A DNA stretch of 64,000 nucleotides from Tillandsia leiboldiana. Taxonomy: Eukaryota; Streptophyta; Magnoliopsida; Poales; Bromeliaceae. Positions 10,327 to 19,461 of this stretch are shown here, piece by piece. The position numbers were made by a program, and so were the translations under genes. The DNA is taken from the NCBI GenBank assembly GCA_029204045.2, contig CM055062.1, forward strand, positions 9,605,705 through 9,669,704, written 5' to 3'. Under the pieces are notes generated by a model. That model worked only from the letters and a program-made list of their open reading frames with translations, was not told where the DNA came from and ran no database searches. Position 1 is the first letter of the stretch; every line of letters starts with the position of its first letter.

Positions 10327-11676
10327 TGTTGGGTTATATGTAATACGGATCTAAATAGGGGAAAAAACACCTAGAGGGGGGTGAATAGGTGTAAACGCAT
10401 ACACACTCAAAAAATCGTTGCGATAAAAACCCAATGCGGAAATAAAAATAATACGCAAGATTTTTACGTGGAAAACTCCATCACCGGAGTAAAAAACCAC
10501 GGGACCGATAACACGGCAGAAATCCACTAGAATTAAAACACGTACAAGGTGATTTACCGTACACACTTACGACTCAACCTTTACCATACGCTCCTAGAGG
10601 ATCTTCTCCGCTCGCTCCGCGACGCTTCTCGAATCCACGATCTGCGCCCAACGCCGAATCCACGGCGTCCAACGTCGAATCCACGACGTCCGACCGAATC
10701 CACGGTCTTCACCCAATAGCACCCTTCGAATCCACGAACGTGCCTCGCTCCGAATCCACGAGAGCGGTTGAACCTTGAATCCACAAGGACACGCGAATCC
10801 ACGCGCCGATTTTTGGGGTAAATCGTTGTTTTAGGGTGGTGATGATCCGCCGAATACTTAGATCAAAGATAGATCGGAAATACCATCTAAGTATTCATTA
10901 GTTTGATTCAACTCAAGATGTGAGTATGAAAACCTAGAATCAAACTAATCAATATAGATGAAGAAACATAGAGTATTCTCTAATGATTTCCTTTCTTCTC
11001 TATATGTGGATCTATAGCCGTAAAAGATGATATATGAAAATGACGGCTATTTCGATTCACAGTGGATTGACCCTAGAAAAAGAGTCATAGGGTCTATTTA
11101 TAGGTTAGAAACCCTAGGAAGGAGATAAGAATCAAAAACCTAACATTTCTGGAAATTTTACGGACGGCGATCCGGATCGGACTAGCTGTGATCCGGATCG
11201 TCGTAACGAGTCAGCCAGTTCCAGAAAAACGAAGGTTCGGGATCCGGATCGAAGTGCATGATCCGGATCGTTCATACAGTTTACCAAACATCACCGTTCG
11301 GGATCCGGATTGCGAAGCATGATCCGGATCGTTAAAGGAAAATGGTAAACTCACTGTTCGGGATCCGGATCAAGAGACTACGATCCGGATTGAACTGGTG
11401 TATGAACGAACCACCTTCGGGATCCGGATCGAACAACCTGATCCGGATCCTGAACATGTCCCAAGTCCAGTTTTTGATTTTTATGCAATGAAAGATTCTT
11501 CCAAGTGTTTCTACACTACAAGAAGTATTCGGATCACACAAAATCTTTAGTTAAACATACCTGATCCTTTTGAATTCTTCTTTCTTGAGATTGAGTTAAA
11601 TGATCCAACTTTCTTCACCTTCAATCTTCAAGACTTGAGACTTTCATGAAACTACGCCAACTCAAATTCCGTAACA
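10327..11676 (-). repeat. 3' LTR of Copia A2
   Basis: 1,350 bp. Hairpin array 10627-10806, TATA box CTATAAATAG at 11103-11094 (element strand), palindrome array 11169-11449. It is bordered by target duplicate GAGTG on the left and the PPT on the right. Confidence 0.95.
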
Positions 11677-12383
11677 ATCTCCCCCTTTGGCGGTTTCGTG
11701 ACAAAACACAGATCCACTAAAGAAAATTCAAAAAGATATTTTTGTTGCTATCACCATACAACAAAAATTTACAATGGAGATCCAAAAATTTAAAAACATG
11801 AGATAAACTCCTAAAACAGACTCTAGACTTAGACATCTGTACTCTCTGCACAAAGAAATCATTCTTGACAAAAAGAGATCGTTAGATACCTCAAGAATAT
11901 TTAGCATACAAAATCTAGTACAGAGATAGAGTTTATCTAATCATCATGACATTTGAGAATTCAGATATGTAAGAGAATCATAGTTAAAAACCAACATATC
12001 TTCTATGCATTCAAAAACCAAATGTCAAAATGTTAGTCCAACATCAACTTGTTAGTTATATTACATGCCCAAATAGTTAGTCGAATAGTTAGTCGAGACA
12101 TGCAACACATCACAAGATAAAAACCAAAAGTTGAAGTTGAGATCATACTTACCTTGATATTTCATCATTCATTGTTCATTGTTCAAATCATTGTTCTAAA
12201 CTCTCTCATTGTTCTAAACCTCTCTCCCCCTTTTTGTCACAAATAAAGCCAAAGATTACAGAAGTGGAGAGAATGGTTAACAGTTTAAGTTCGAGAACTA
12301 AAAACTCAAATTAAAACTTAAAAACCTGCACAACAGAAGGATTTAAGCATATGCATAATAAACAGAAATTAGAAGGATACAGA
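11677..12383 (-). other. PPT and 3' untranslated region of Copia A2
   Basis: The terminal PPT (element strand CCAAAGGGGGAGATT, 11677-11691) touches the 3' LTR. A second purine tract, GACAAAAAGGGGGAGAG, lies at about 12223-12239, 140 bp past the env-like stop codon. The direct repeat ATAGTTAGTCG occurs twice near 12073-12094. No ORF seen. Confidence 0.8.
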
Positions 12384-13838
12384 TTATTCAGACTCGTCTG
12401 AACTGATACAGCCGAGGATTTGGAAAATCTTCTTTATTCGCTTGTTCATTGCTGATTGATTTTTATTTACCTTCTTTATTTCTTCCTTTACCTCAATTAG
12501 TTCATTTGATATACGTTCTTGCTCGTTGGAGAGCCTTTGCTGTTCTTTATAGATTGAGGTAACAGATGCATCATCATCAGAAGTTGATTGTGGTGCTTCT
12601 TGTGCCGGAGGTGCTGGTTGAACTGGAGGAGCTGCTGCCGGTGCAGAGGTTGTTGCTTGTTGTCGTTGTTCTCGTTGCCGGTGAAGAGGTATGAAAGGTT
12701 CATCTGGCTTCGTCGAAAGAGACTTTACAATTGTTGTGTCATTGATCGTTCCTAGACTGTGCAGATAGGAACTCGCATTTGTGTCAGCTTTAAATTTGCG
12801 AAGAATGCGCATGATGATCATTGGAAAAGGTAGTCTCTCTGACGGATGAGCTTGCTCCACATATCGTGCCATCCTTGACCAGATGACGTAGGGAATGTTT
12901 AAGTTAGCTCCCATTGCTGCTGCGGGGTTTCCAAGTAGATAAAGGAATATCATTCTTTCCCACCGAAGAACCTTTGTGTTCAAGTTTGGAATAATATTGT
13001 AACAAACAATAAGATTTAAGATGCGGTACTCAGGTCGTAGTTCTTTCGAGAAAACAGAGTTTCCTGTCGACCGAGTATCTGGAACACAGATTCCATCAAC
13101 TACCACTCTCCAGGAGAAGGTGTTGAAGACTTGATTCTTCAGGTAATGTGTGCCATCGGCTCGGGCGTCCATCCCTAGTACTTCACCAATTAGCTGAGGC
13201 GTTACTTTAATTCTGACATTCTTGACTAATGTTTGAAAATCCCGACGCCCGCTTTCCTGATCAACTAGATAGCAGGCATTCTGATAAAACATCCTCACTG
13301 AGTGAAGACAATACCCAGTGGTCTCCGGGAAATTGCAAATGGAAGCAAGACCTCTCTGGTCAAACAAAGTCCCTAACGTCTGAGAACGCTGCTTTAAGGC
13401 TTTTACATCAACATGCCTTTCTCCAATGCATTCTCTGTTTTCAAAATCCTTTATTCTGGCCGAGCTGACAAAGTCTTGTGCAGGTGCTTGGCCAGCAGCT
13501 GGTTGCTCAATGGTGATTCCTCGAGCACTTCCTCTCTTGCGAGCAACACTTTTTCTTCTTGTCTTCCCAGAAGTTTCTTCCATTGGAGCTTTGCCTTTCT
13601 CAGCAGCAGTGGGCGGAGCCTTTGATGTTTCTGCAGGTGCTTTTCCCTTTGAAGCAGTCGGAACAGTCGTTGCTTCAACTTGCAGTTCATCCCAATCAAT
13701 TGATTCCGTTTCAGATTCTGTATCGGAATCATCTTTAGCTTTCTTCGCTTTCTTAGCCTTCTTAGCCCTCTTGGGCTTGACGGTGTCTCTCGTATGAACC
13801 ATAGCCGCAAGTAGAAAAACAATCCAAGCGATCACCAT
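12384..13838 (-). CDS. Env-like / extra ORF of Copia A2 (intact, 484 aa)
   Basis: An intact ORF between pol and the 3' LTR in sense orientation, the position of the env-like ORF of Sireviruses. From the N-terminus: a hydrophobic segment (MVIAWIVFLLAAMV, a possible membrane anchor or signal), a Lys-rich stretch, an acidic and Ala/Pro/Lys-rich linker, a folded domain of about 230 residues (about 140-370) with motifs IGERHVDV, GYCLHSVRMFY, ITPQLIGEVLGM, LIVCYNIIPN and MIFLYLLGNP, a Gln/Ala/Pro linker, and a C-terminal coiled coil (about 425-470). The folded domain resembles the putative plant transposon protein family (Transposase_32, PF20167) as I remember it. Function is unknown: a viral envelope role is unproven. 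The start is preceded by a leader intron and a palindrome array, as in the other copies. Confidence 0.78.
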   Translation of the reverse strand: MVIAWIVFLLAAMVHTRDTVKPKRAKKAKKAKKAKDDSDTESETESIDWDELQVEATTVPTASKGKAPAETSKAPPTAAEKGKAPMEETSGKTRRKSVARKRGSARGITIEQPAAGQAPAQDFVSSARIKDFENRECIGERHVDVKALKQRSQTLGTLFDQRGLASICNFPETTGYCLHSVRMFYQNACYLVDQESGRRDFQTLVKNVRIKVTPQLIGEVLGMDARADGTHYLKNQVFNTFSWRVVVDGICVPDTRSTGNSVFSKELRPEYRILNLIVCYNIIPNLNTKVLRWERMIFLYLLGNPAAAMGANLNIPYVIWSRMARYVEQAHPSERLPFPMIIMRILRKFKADTNASSYLHSLGTINDTTIVKSLSTKPDEPFIPLHRQREQRQQATTSAPAAAPPVQPAPPAQEAPQSTSDDDASVTSIYKEQQRLSNEQERISNELIEVKEEIKKVNKNQSAMNKRIKKIFQILGCISSDESE

Positions 13839-13866
13839 TGCTAATGGTTTCTTGAGAAAAGGAATC

Positions 13867-14251
13867 CTGTGTAGACCAACTCAAGAGCACATGAAAAATT
13901 GTTAATTTTCAAAAATTGAAAAAATTGTATCCAAAGAATCATTATCATGTAGAGAGACTAAGAATCAAATTAGTTTTGCAAAAGGACTTTTTAAAAATAG
14001 ATCAATTGCATGATTTTCGAAAATCCTTATTATATGCCCTAAAACCGAAATTTTAGAAATCGAAGCCTAAAAATCCGTTAATCAGAAGAATACCTAGCAT
14101 ATAATCAAAACTAATCTACCCAGAGTTCTTATTTCAAAAGAAATTTGATCAAAAAACATCCACAAACAAAGTTGATCCAAGAAATTCATCACGTTTGAGG
14201 AGGAAAAGAGAAAAACTGTGAAAAACCGAGATTTTGATCAATAAAACTTAC
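13867..14251 (-). other. Predicted leader intron before the env-like ORF (A2)
   Basis: Element strand donor CAA|GTAAGTTTT (GT at 14251-14250) and acceptor CTACACAG|GATTCC (AG at 13868-13867) bound a 385-nt AT-rich intron. Donor and acceptor recur at the same place in elements B, C and D with introns of 364-389 nt. Splicing is inferred from conservation; no transcript evidence is available. Confidence 0.6.
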
Positions 14252-14367
14252 TTGGAGTTGAAGAACTTCAGTTTGAAAGCTTCCAAGAAAGATGAAATCT
14301 AGAGAGAGAGGCTCTGGAAACTTTGGAACAAAAGATTGGAGTAAAGAAATCAAAAACCCCTTTCGTT

Positions 14368-14536
14368 CCTTATAAAACCTAGCCGCGATCCGGATCAGTT
14401 CATAACTGCGATCCGGATCGGCTACCCGCAGTGAGAAACTGCGTTCGGGATCCGGATCGGCAGATACAATCCGGATCGTCAGCCCGCAGAAGAATTCCTG
14501 CGTTCGGGATCCGGATCATCTAGCCCGATCCGGATC
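14368..14536 (-). promoter_or_regulatory. Internal palindrome array and TATA-like box upstream of the env-like ORF (A2)
   Basis: Six copies of GATCCGGATC (one is AATCCGGATC) start at 14387, 14410, 14449, 14468, 14508 and 14527: three pairs with 19-23 bp inside a pair and about 60 bp between pairs, the same layout and TTCGG context as the LTR U3 array. On the element strand they precede GTTTTATAAG (14377-14368), a possible TATA box, then the leader and intron of the env-like ORF. I read this as a second, internal promoter. Confidence 0.62.
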
Positions 14537-15477
14537 GGCCCCAACTTTTTCTTTAGAAAATTTCAGAGAAATTCAAGAAAAACCAGAAAAAGATTGTAAG
14601 CACAAATGTGTATCAACTTTAAACAAAAATCATCGTTTCATACAACAAGAATTAGATTATGCCAAATCTATCAATAATATCCAAAAATGAAACGAAAATT
14701 TACAAAAATTAAATCCCTTAAAGTTGAACACCTTCAATTACATCTAACTTGATCTTATGAGTAATGCCTTTATCAAATCATCAATTCAGTAAAGAAAATG
14801 AAATACAAAGATCAATAGATGTTTGAAATCCCAAATATAATAGATAATGTATCTAGACAATCTGTTGAAGAGAGTGGCTCTTTGAGCATCTTTCTTTAAA
14901 AACCCACCTTATACCAACCTTGAAATTTGACAGAGTCAAGTATTTCAACATGCATTTTACTTAATCAAAAATTTGAACAACCATGCTTGGTATACATGTG
15001 GTAGCTGCACACAATACTCGGACGACTGAGGTGGTAGCTCTTTCCTCCATGTGGTGGTAGTTTTCACACTCCTCATTGGGATGTAACTCTTTCCACATCT
15101 TTTGAGCATTTTACCTTTTCTAAGACTCCCCCTCAATTGGCTATCAATTATTTAAGATATAAAGTATTCAACCAAATATTGATCTCGATTTCATACTCGA
15201 CTAAGCAGTCAAATAAGATAATGACTATACCAAGAGATCATAGAGAGAGTGAAATTGACTTTGATCACTTTAGAAGATGATTTAATTAACATAAATGATC
15301 ATTGCAACAGTGAAATATTATGATGGCAAAAGCATAATAAATTTCTAAATGTGCGAAAAGATGCAATTAAAGTCAATTATGATCTATGCTCAATTAATGT
15401 CCTATGTACAAACATAGATAATGAACAAAACAAAAACAAATACAAAACCTATCCTAAGCAAAGATTTCAAAAAAAAA
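14537..15477 (-). other. Conserved non-coding spacer between pol and the internal promoter (A2)
   Basis: No ORF. It is AT-rich with a strongly conserved block at about 14868-15135, including GAGTGGCTCTTTGAGCATC, CACCTTATACCAACCTTG, ATGTGGTAGCTGCACAC and a GTGGTGGTAG stretch. The same block is found in B (26010-26149), C (54956-55134) and, inverted with the element, D (58700-58970). Confidence 0.7.
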
Positions 15478-15665
15478 TTATTTCAATGAAAGCATCCCAA
15501 TTGCTTTTCGTAAATGAATAAAACGTTTTTGATCCAAAGGTTTTGTTAGAATGTCAGCTAATTGATCCTCAGTTGAAATATATGAAAGTTGAAGAGTATT
15601 TGATTCAACTAGCTCTCTAAGGAAATGATATCTAAGTTCAATATGTTTTGTTCTAGAGTGCAACA
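15478..15665 (-). pseudogene. C-terminal end of Copia RNase H (A2), cut off by the solo LTR
   Basis: The reading LHSRTKHIELRYHFLRELV followed by DQLADILTKPL and a stop at 15478 is the standard C-terminus of Copia RNase H. It continues the frame that stops at 18434 on the other side of the solo LTR (INISKNPV). The apparent start in this frame is not a real initiation site. Intact here, but severed from pol. Confidence 0.9.
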
Positions 15666-15948
15666 CAGGGTGTAAGACCCGGCTTTTCCTTAACCCTTCT
15701 GGTCACCCTCTTCTTGTAATGCCTGACCGGGGGCCTCATTTTTGGTGTTTTTCCGGACAGACCGTCGGGGCCCGCAAATAATTTTAGGCGGTAGAGCTCG
15801 CGGAACGGAGCGCGTGGGCGCGATCGGTTTATTTTTCCGACTCCCGGTCTGACCAGAATTAATTCTCGAAGTTGGGGCCCCCCTTAGACGCCTCGGGATC
15901 CGTGTCGGCAGCCCGCACACCTTTTAAGGTAAACCCTAATTCCTTTAG

Positions 15949-15958
15949 TATATAAATA
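15949..15958 (+). promoter_or_regulatory. TATA box of the solo LTR
   Basis: TATATAAATA, about 280 bp from the LTR start and followed by a pyrimidine-rich leader. It gives the likely transcription direction as plus. Confidence 0.65.
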
Positions 15959-16265
15959 TAGCCGTGTGGGAAAGAGGATTAGGGTTCCTCTTTTTCTTTG
16001 TCTTTTGGTGGCCGCCTCTTTTCTTCTTCCTCTTCTTCCTCCCTCGTAGCCGCCGGCAAAGAATAACCAAGCGCACGGGCAAGGGTGGACCGGTGGAGGC
16101 AAGCGGACGATCCCTCCTTCTCCTCCTCTTTCGCACATCGAGGTGAGTCGGAAACGTTTCCGTTTGGGGGAATCTCCCTCTCTTTTTTTCTTTTGTTGGT
16201 CACGAGGAGGGAGGAGGGGGGGGGCGGCGCCGTCGCGCATCGCTGCGCGCGGGGCCGGCCGCGGG

Positions 16266-17030
16266 TGGGGCGCCGTGCGGGCAAGTGCCGCGCGGGGTCG
16301 CCCCACGCCGCGGGCAGCGCGCCGCGCGACACTCGGCCGCGCGCGGGGCCGCCCACAAGAGGGGGCGCCCGCGCGGGCTGGTGCCGCGCGGGGCCGCCCC
16401 GCACCGCGGGCAGCGCGCCCGCGCGGCGCTCGGCCGCGCGGGGCCGCCCGCAAGAGGGGGCGCCCGCGCGGGCTGGTGCCGCGCGGGGCCGCCCCGCACC
16501 GCGGGCAGCGCGCCCGCGCGGCGCTCGGCCGCGCGGGGCCGCCCGCAAGAGGGGGCGCCCGCGCGGGCTGGTGCCGCGCGGGGCCGCCCCGCACCGCGGG
16601 CAGCGCGCCCGCGCGGCGCTCGGCCGCGCGGGGCCGCCCGCAAGAGGGGGTGCCCGCGCGGGCTGGTGCCGCGCGGGGCCGCCCCGCACCGCGGGCAGCG
16701 CGCCCGCGCGGCGCTCGGCCGCGCGGGGCCGCCCGCAAGAGGGGGCGCCCGCGCGGGCTGGTGCCGCGCGGGGCCGCCCCGTACCGCGGGCAGCGCGCCC
16801 GCGCGGCGCTCGGCCGCGCGGGGCCGCCCGCAAGAGGGGGGCACCCGCGCGGGCTGGTGCCGCGCGGGGTCGCCCCGCTCCGCGAGCAGCGCGCCCGCGC
16901 GGCGCCCGGCCGCGCAGGACCGACCGCAGGAGGGGCGCCCGCGCGGGCTGGTGCCGCGCGGGGTTGCCCCGCACCGCAGGAGGGGCGCCCGCGCGGGCTG
17001 GTGCCGCGCGGGGCTGCGCCCAGGCAGAGT
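16266..17030 (+). repeat. GC-rich 95-bp tandem repeat inside the solo LTR
   Basis: The unit border GGGGGCGCCC recurs at 16361, 16456, 16551, 16646 (with T for C), 16741 and 16836, an exact 95-bp period. A diverged unit starts near 16266 and partial units follow at 16931 and 16981. The array is almost pure G and C and free of stops in several frames on both strands, which produces long spurious ORFs. It lies downstream of the LTR TATA box and so would be transcribed as leader. Confidence 0.93.
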
Positions 17031-17485
17031 GTTCGTCGCACGGGCCGGTGCTGTGCGAAGAACTCCGCTGCACGCTGTTGGGGGTCGTTGTAAGCTTCGG
17101 ACTTTTAAGCTTTGACTTGCCCTTGTTCCTTCAGGAGTGCGGGACGCTGTTGGCGACTGGTGCACAGACGCGGACTGGACGAACGCAGGACGACGCACAC
17201 AAGGTGGGTACGTTCCCGGGGATTTCGGGAATGGGGTTTAACAGTTAGAAATAGCATGTTGGGGCAAGGTGGAATTGTCAGTCTCCTTCTGTTTATGCAC
17301 TAACCCTGTTATGTTATGTTACTTAATGTCAATCTGAGGCTCAAGTTTGCTACACGCACACCCGCGGTTTGGCCACCGCAAGGGTGTGCTTTTCCGAAAA
17401 AGTGGTACGTTGACCCGTGTACCCCACGCGGCGGTGGCGTTAGGAATGGGGGCCCCCGTGGGTGGGGGGTGTGAGCGGTGACGTC

Positions 17486-17610
17486 GAGGCAGGTGCTCGG
17501 CGGCCGAGGCAGGTGCTCGGCGGTGGGCATCGGGGAAGGCGCCCGATGTTGTTTTGCGAGGCAGGTGCTCGGCGGTGGACATCGGGGAAGGTGCCCGATG
17601 TTGTTTTGAT
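17486..17610 (+). repeat. Short tandem repeat in the solo LTR
   Basis: GAGGCAGGTGCTCGG occurs at 17486, 17506 and 17558. The last two head a 52-bp unit containing CATCGGGGAAGG and CCCGATGTTGTTTTG. Confidence 0.85.
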
Positions 17611-18433
17611 ACAGGGTGTGGTTATGGTGGAAGATGCATGGGAGGGATAGTTGCCCCGGTGTTTGTGGTTTGCCTTATCTTTGTTTACTACGCTTATCAT
17701 GCTATTTCTAGTCACTGACTTCCCACTCCGTGACAGGTTCGTCCAGGGGCGAGTGCTAGGGCGCCGGTGAGGACGCGAGGGTGCTGATCTGATTTTTGGG
17801 TGACTTCAGATACAGTGACTCTTTTTCCCTTTTCTTTTATTATTCATGGTAGCTAGTTGTGGATTGCGACACCCCCGTGGGGTCGAAGTGGATGTTGCCC
17901 TTTTTCCTTTTCGAATAATTGAATGAATTCTACGTACTCTCTTACTTGGCCGTTTTGAACGATGGAAAGCAAAGAAAACCGATTGCGAAAACTACTTTTA
18001 AAACGTGGGTGTCGAGTGGGCACCGAGCTTTACAAACCTTATGGGATTTATGTGTTTGCGAACAGTTTTCATAAACGATGGCGTCGTGTGGATGCCGCTT
18101 TCAAAACCTTGTGATTATTTATCCTTTCAAAACACCGGCCTCTATGCTCTAAGTGAATGCTAGAATATCATGTGTATTGTTTGGTTGTATGTGTACGAGA
18201 CTCCAACTGATGTGGTTAGAGATTGTGTGAGCTACGCCTTGTGAGACACTTGGTAGTCGAGACGCCGTGCATATACAAAGGAGACTCTGCCCATTTGCAG
18301 AATGAATTTGTGTATGCGGCGGGTCTGGGCACGCGCCGGGGAGTAATGTTTTACAAAAAAAATATATGGCTAATTCAGGGGCATCGGTGGCTCCTCTTCC
18401 GCGCGATTTGAACCCCCGGGGCGTGACACAGGG

Positions 18434-19461
18434 TTTTTAGAAATGTTAATAGCACTAGTGTTGTCACAAAGTATTGTTACCGAAGATGCTGAAATGCGGA
18501 AGTCGCTCAATACGCTTTTCATCCAAATGAGTTGAGTTGCGCAACTTCCAGCTGAAATGTATTCCGCTTCGGCAGTCGAGAGTGCTATGCAGTTCTGCTT
18601 TTTACTGTGCCATGCAACAAGGCAATGGCCAAGATAGAAGCATGCACCACTCGTGCTTTTCCGATCATCCACTGATCCTGCCCAATCGGCATCTGAGTAT
18701 CCAACAATATCCAAACTTGTTCCCATAGGATACCAAATTCCGAAATTAATTGATCCTTTGATATACCGGATGATCCTTTTCACCGCTTTCAGGTGAACCT
18801 CCTTTGGTGCTGATTGATATCTCGCGCAAATCCCAACACCAAAAGATATATCCGGGCGACTAGCCGTGAGGTAAAGTAGACTTCCAATCATACTTCGATA
18901 TAGTTTCTCGTCTACATTCTCACTATGTGATTCACTTCCAAGTCCCTTGTGGCTAGTTCCCATTGGAGTCGGAAAATCTTTACAATTTTCTAGATCAAAC
19001 TTTTTGACCAACTCCATTGCATACTTGGATTGACTCAAGTGAATACCTTCATCATTTTGTTTAATTTGCAATCCAAGGAAATAAGTCAATTCGCCCATCA
19101 TGGACATCTCAAATTCGCTTTCCATGGTCTCTGCGAATTTAGAAGCATCGTTATCTCTTGTTGCGCCAAATACAATGTCATCGACATAGATTTGTGCTAC
19201 AATAAAATTGCTTTGATAATGCTTCACAAAGAGAGTCCTATCAGCTCCCCCTCGAGTATAGCCCTTCTCCAAAAGGTGCTTTGTTAACCTTTCGTACCAT
19301 GCTCGCGGTGCTTGTTTCAGACCGTAAAGAGCCGTTTTCAAACGAAAAACATGGTTAGGTTGTTTATGATCTACAAAACCTTTCGGTTGAGCCACATAAA
19401 CTTCCTCATTTAAAAACCCATTTAGAAATGCGCTCTTAACGTCCATTTGAAATAATTTGAT
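18434..19461 (-). pseudogene. Copia reverse transcriptase-RNase H of A2 (after in-frame stop)
   Basis: Same reading frame as the upstream gag-integrase ORF but separated by a TAA (complement of 19462-19464). Element A1 has a Lys codon there, so a single base change made the stop. It contains MDVKSAFLNG, the RT active site YVDD (about 19185), SDADWAGS and STAEAEY of RNase H with their acidic residues, and LCDNTSAINISKNPV just before the solo LTR border. RT/RNase H make element cDNA and remove the RNA strand. Broken twice in this copy. Confidence 0.92.

Larger units (their letters stand above)
15671..18428 (+). mobile_element. Gypsy-type solo LTR, 2,758 bp
   Basis: It starts TGTAAGACCCGG and ends CCGGGGCGTGACA, with the 5-bp target duplication CAGGG at 15666-15670 and 18429-18433. 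No PBS, PPT or coding domain is present, so it is a solo LTR left by LTR-LTR recombination. The termini match the LTRs of the TR-GAG element in element orientation (TGTAGGACCC...CCGGGGCGTGACA), suggesting a related chromovirus lineage. It sits within the RNase H of A2, so it is younger than A2. Confidence 0.88.

Noticed and set aside
15884..17248. Long overlapping ORFs (up to 387 codons) in several frames on both strands
   Set aside because: They come from the 95-bp GC-only tandem repeat inside a solo LTR. They are low-complexity Arg/Ala/Gly/Pro, exist in several frames at once, and the period is not a multiple of three.
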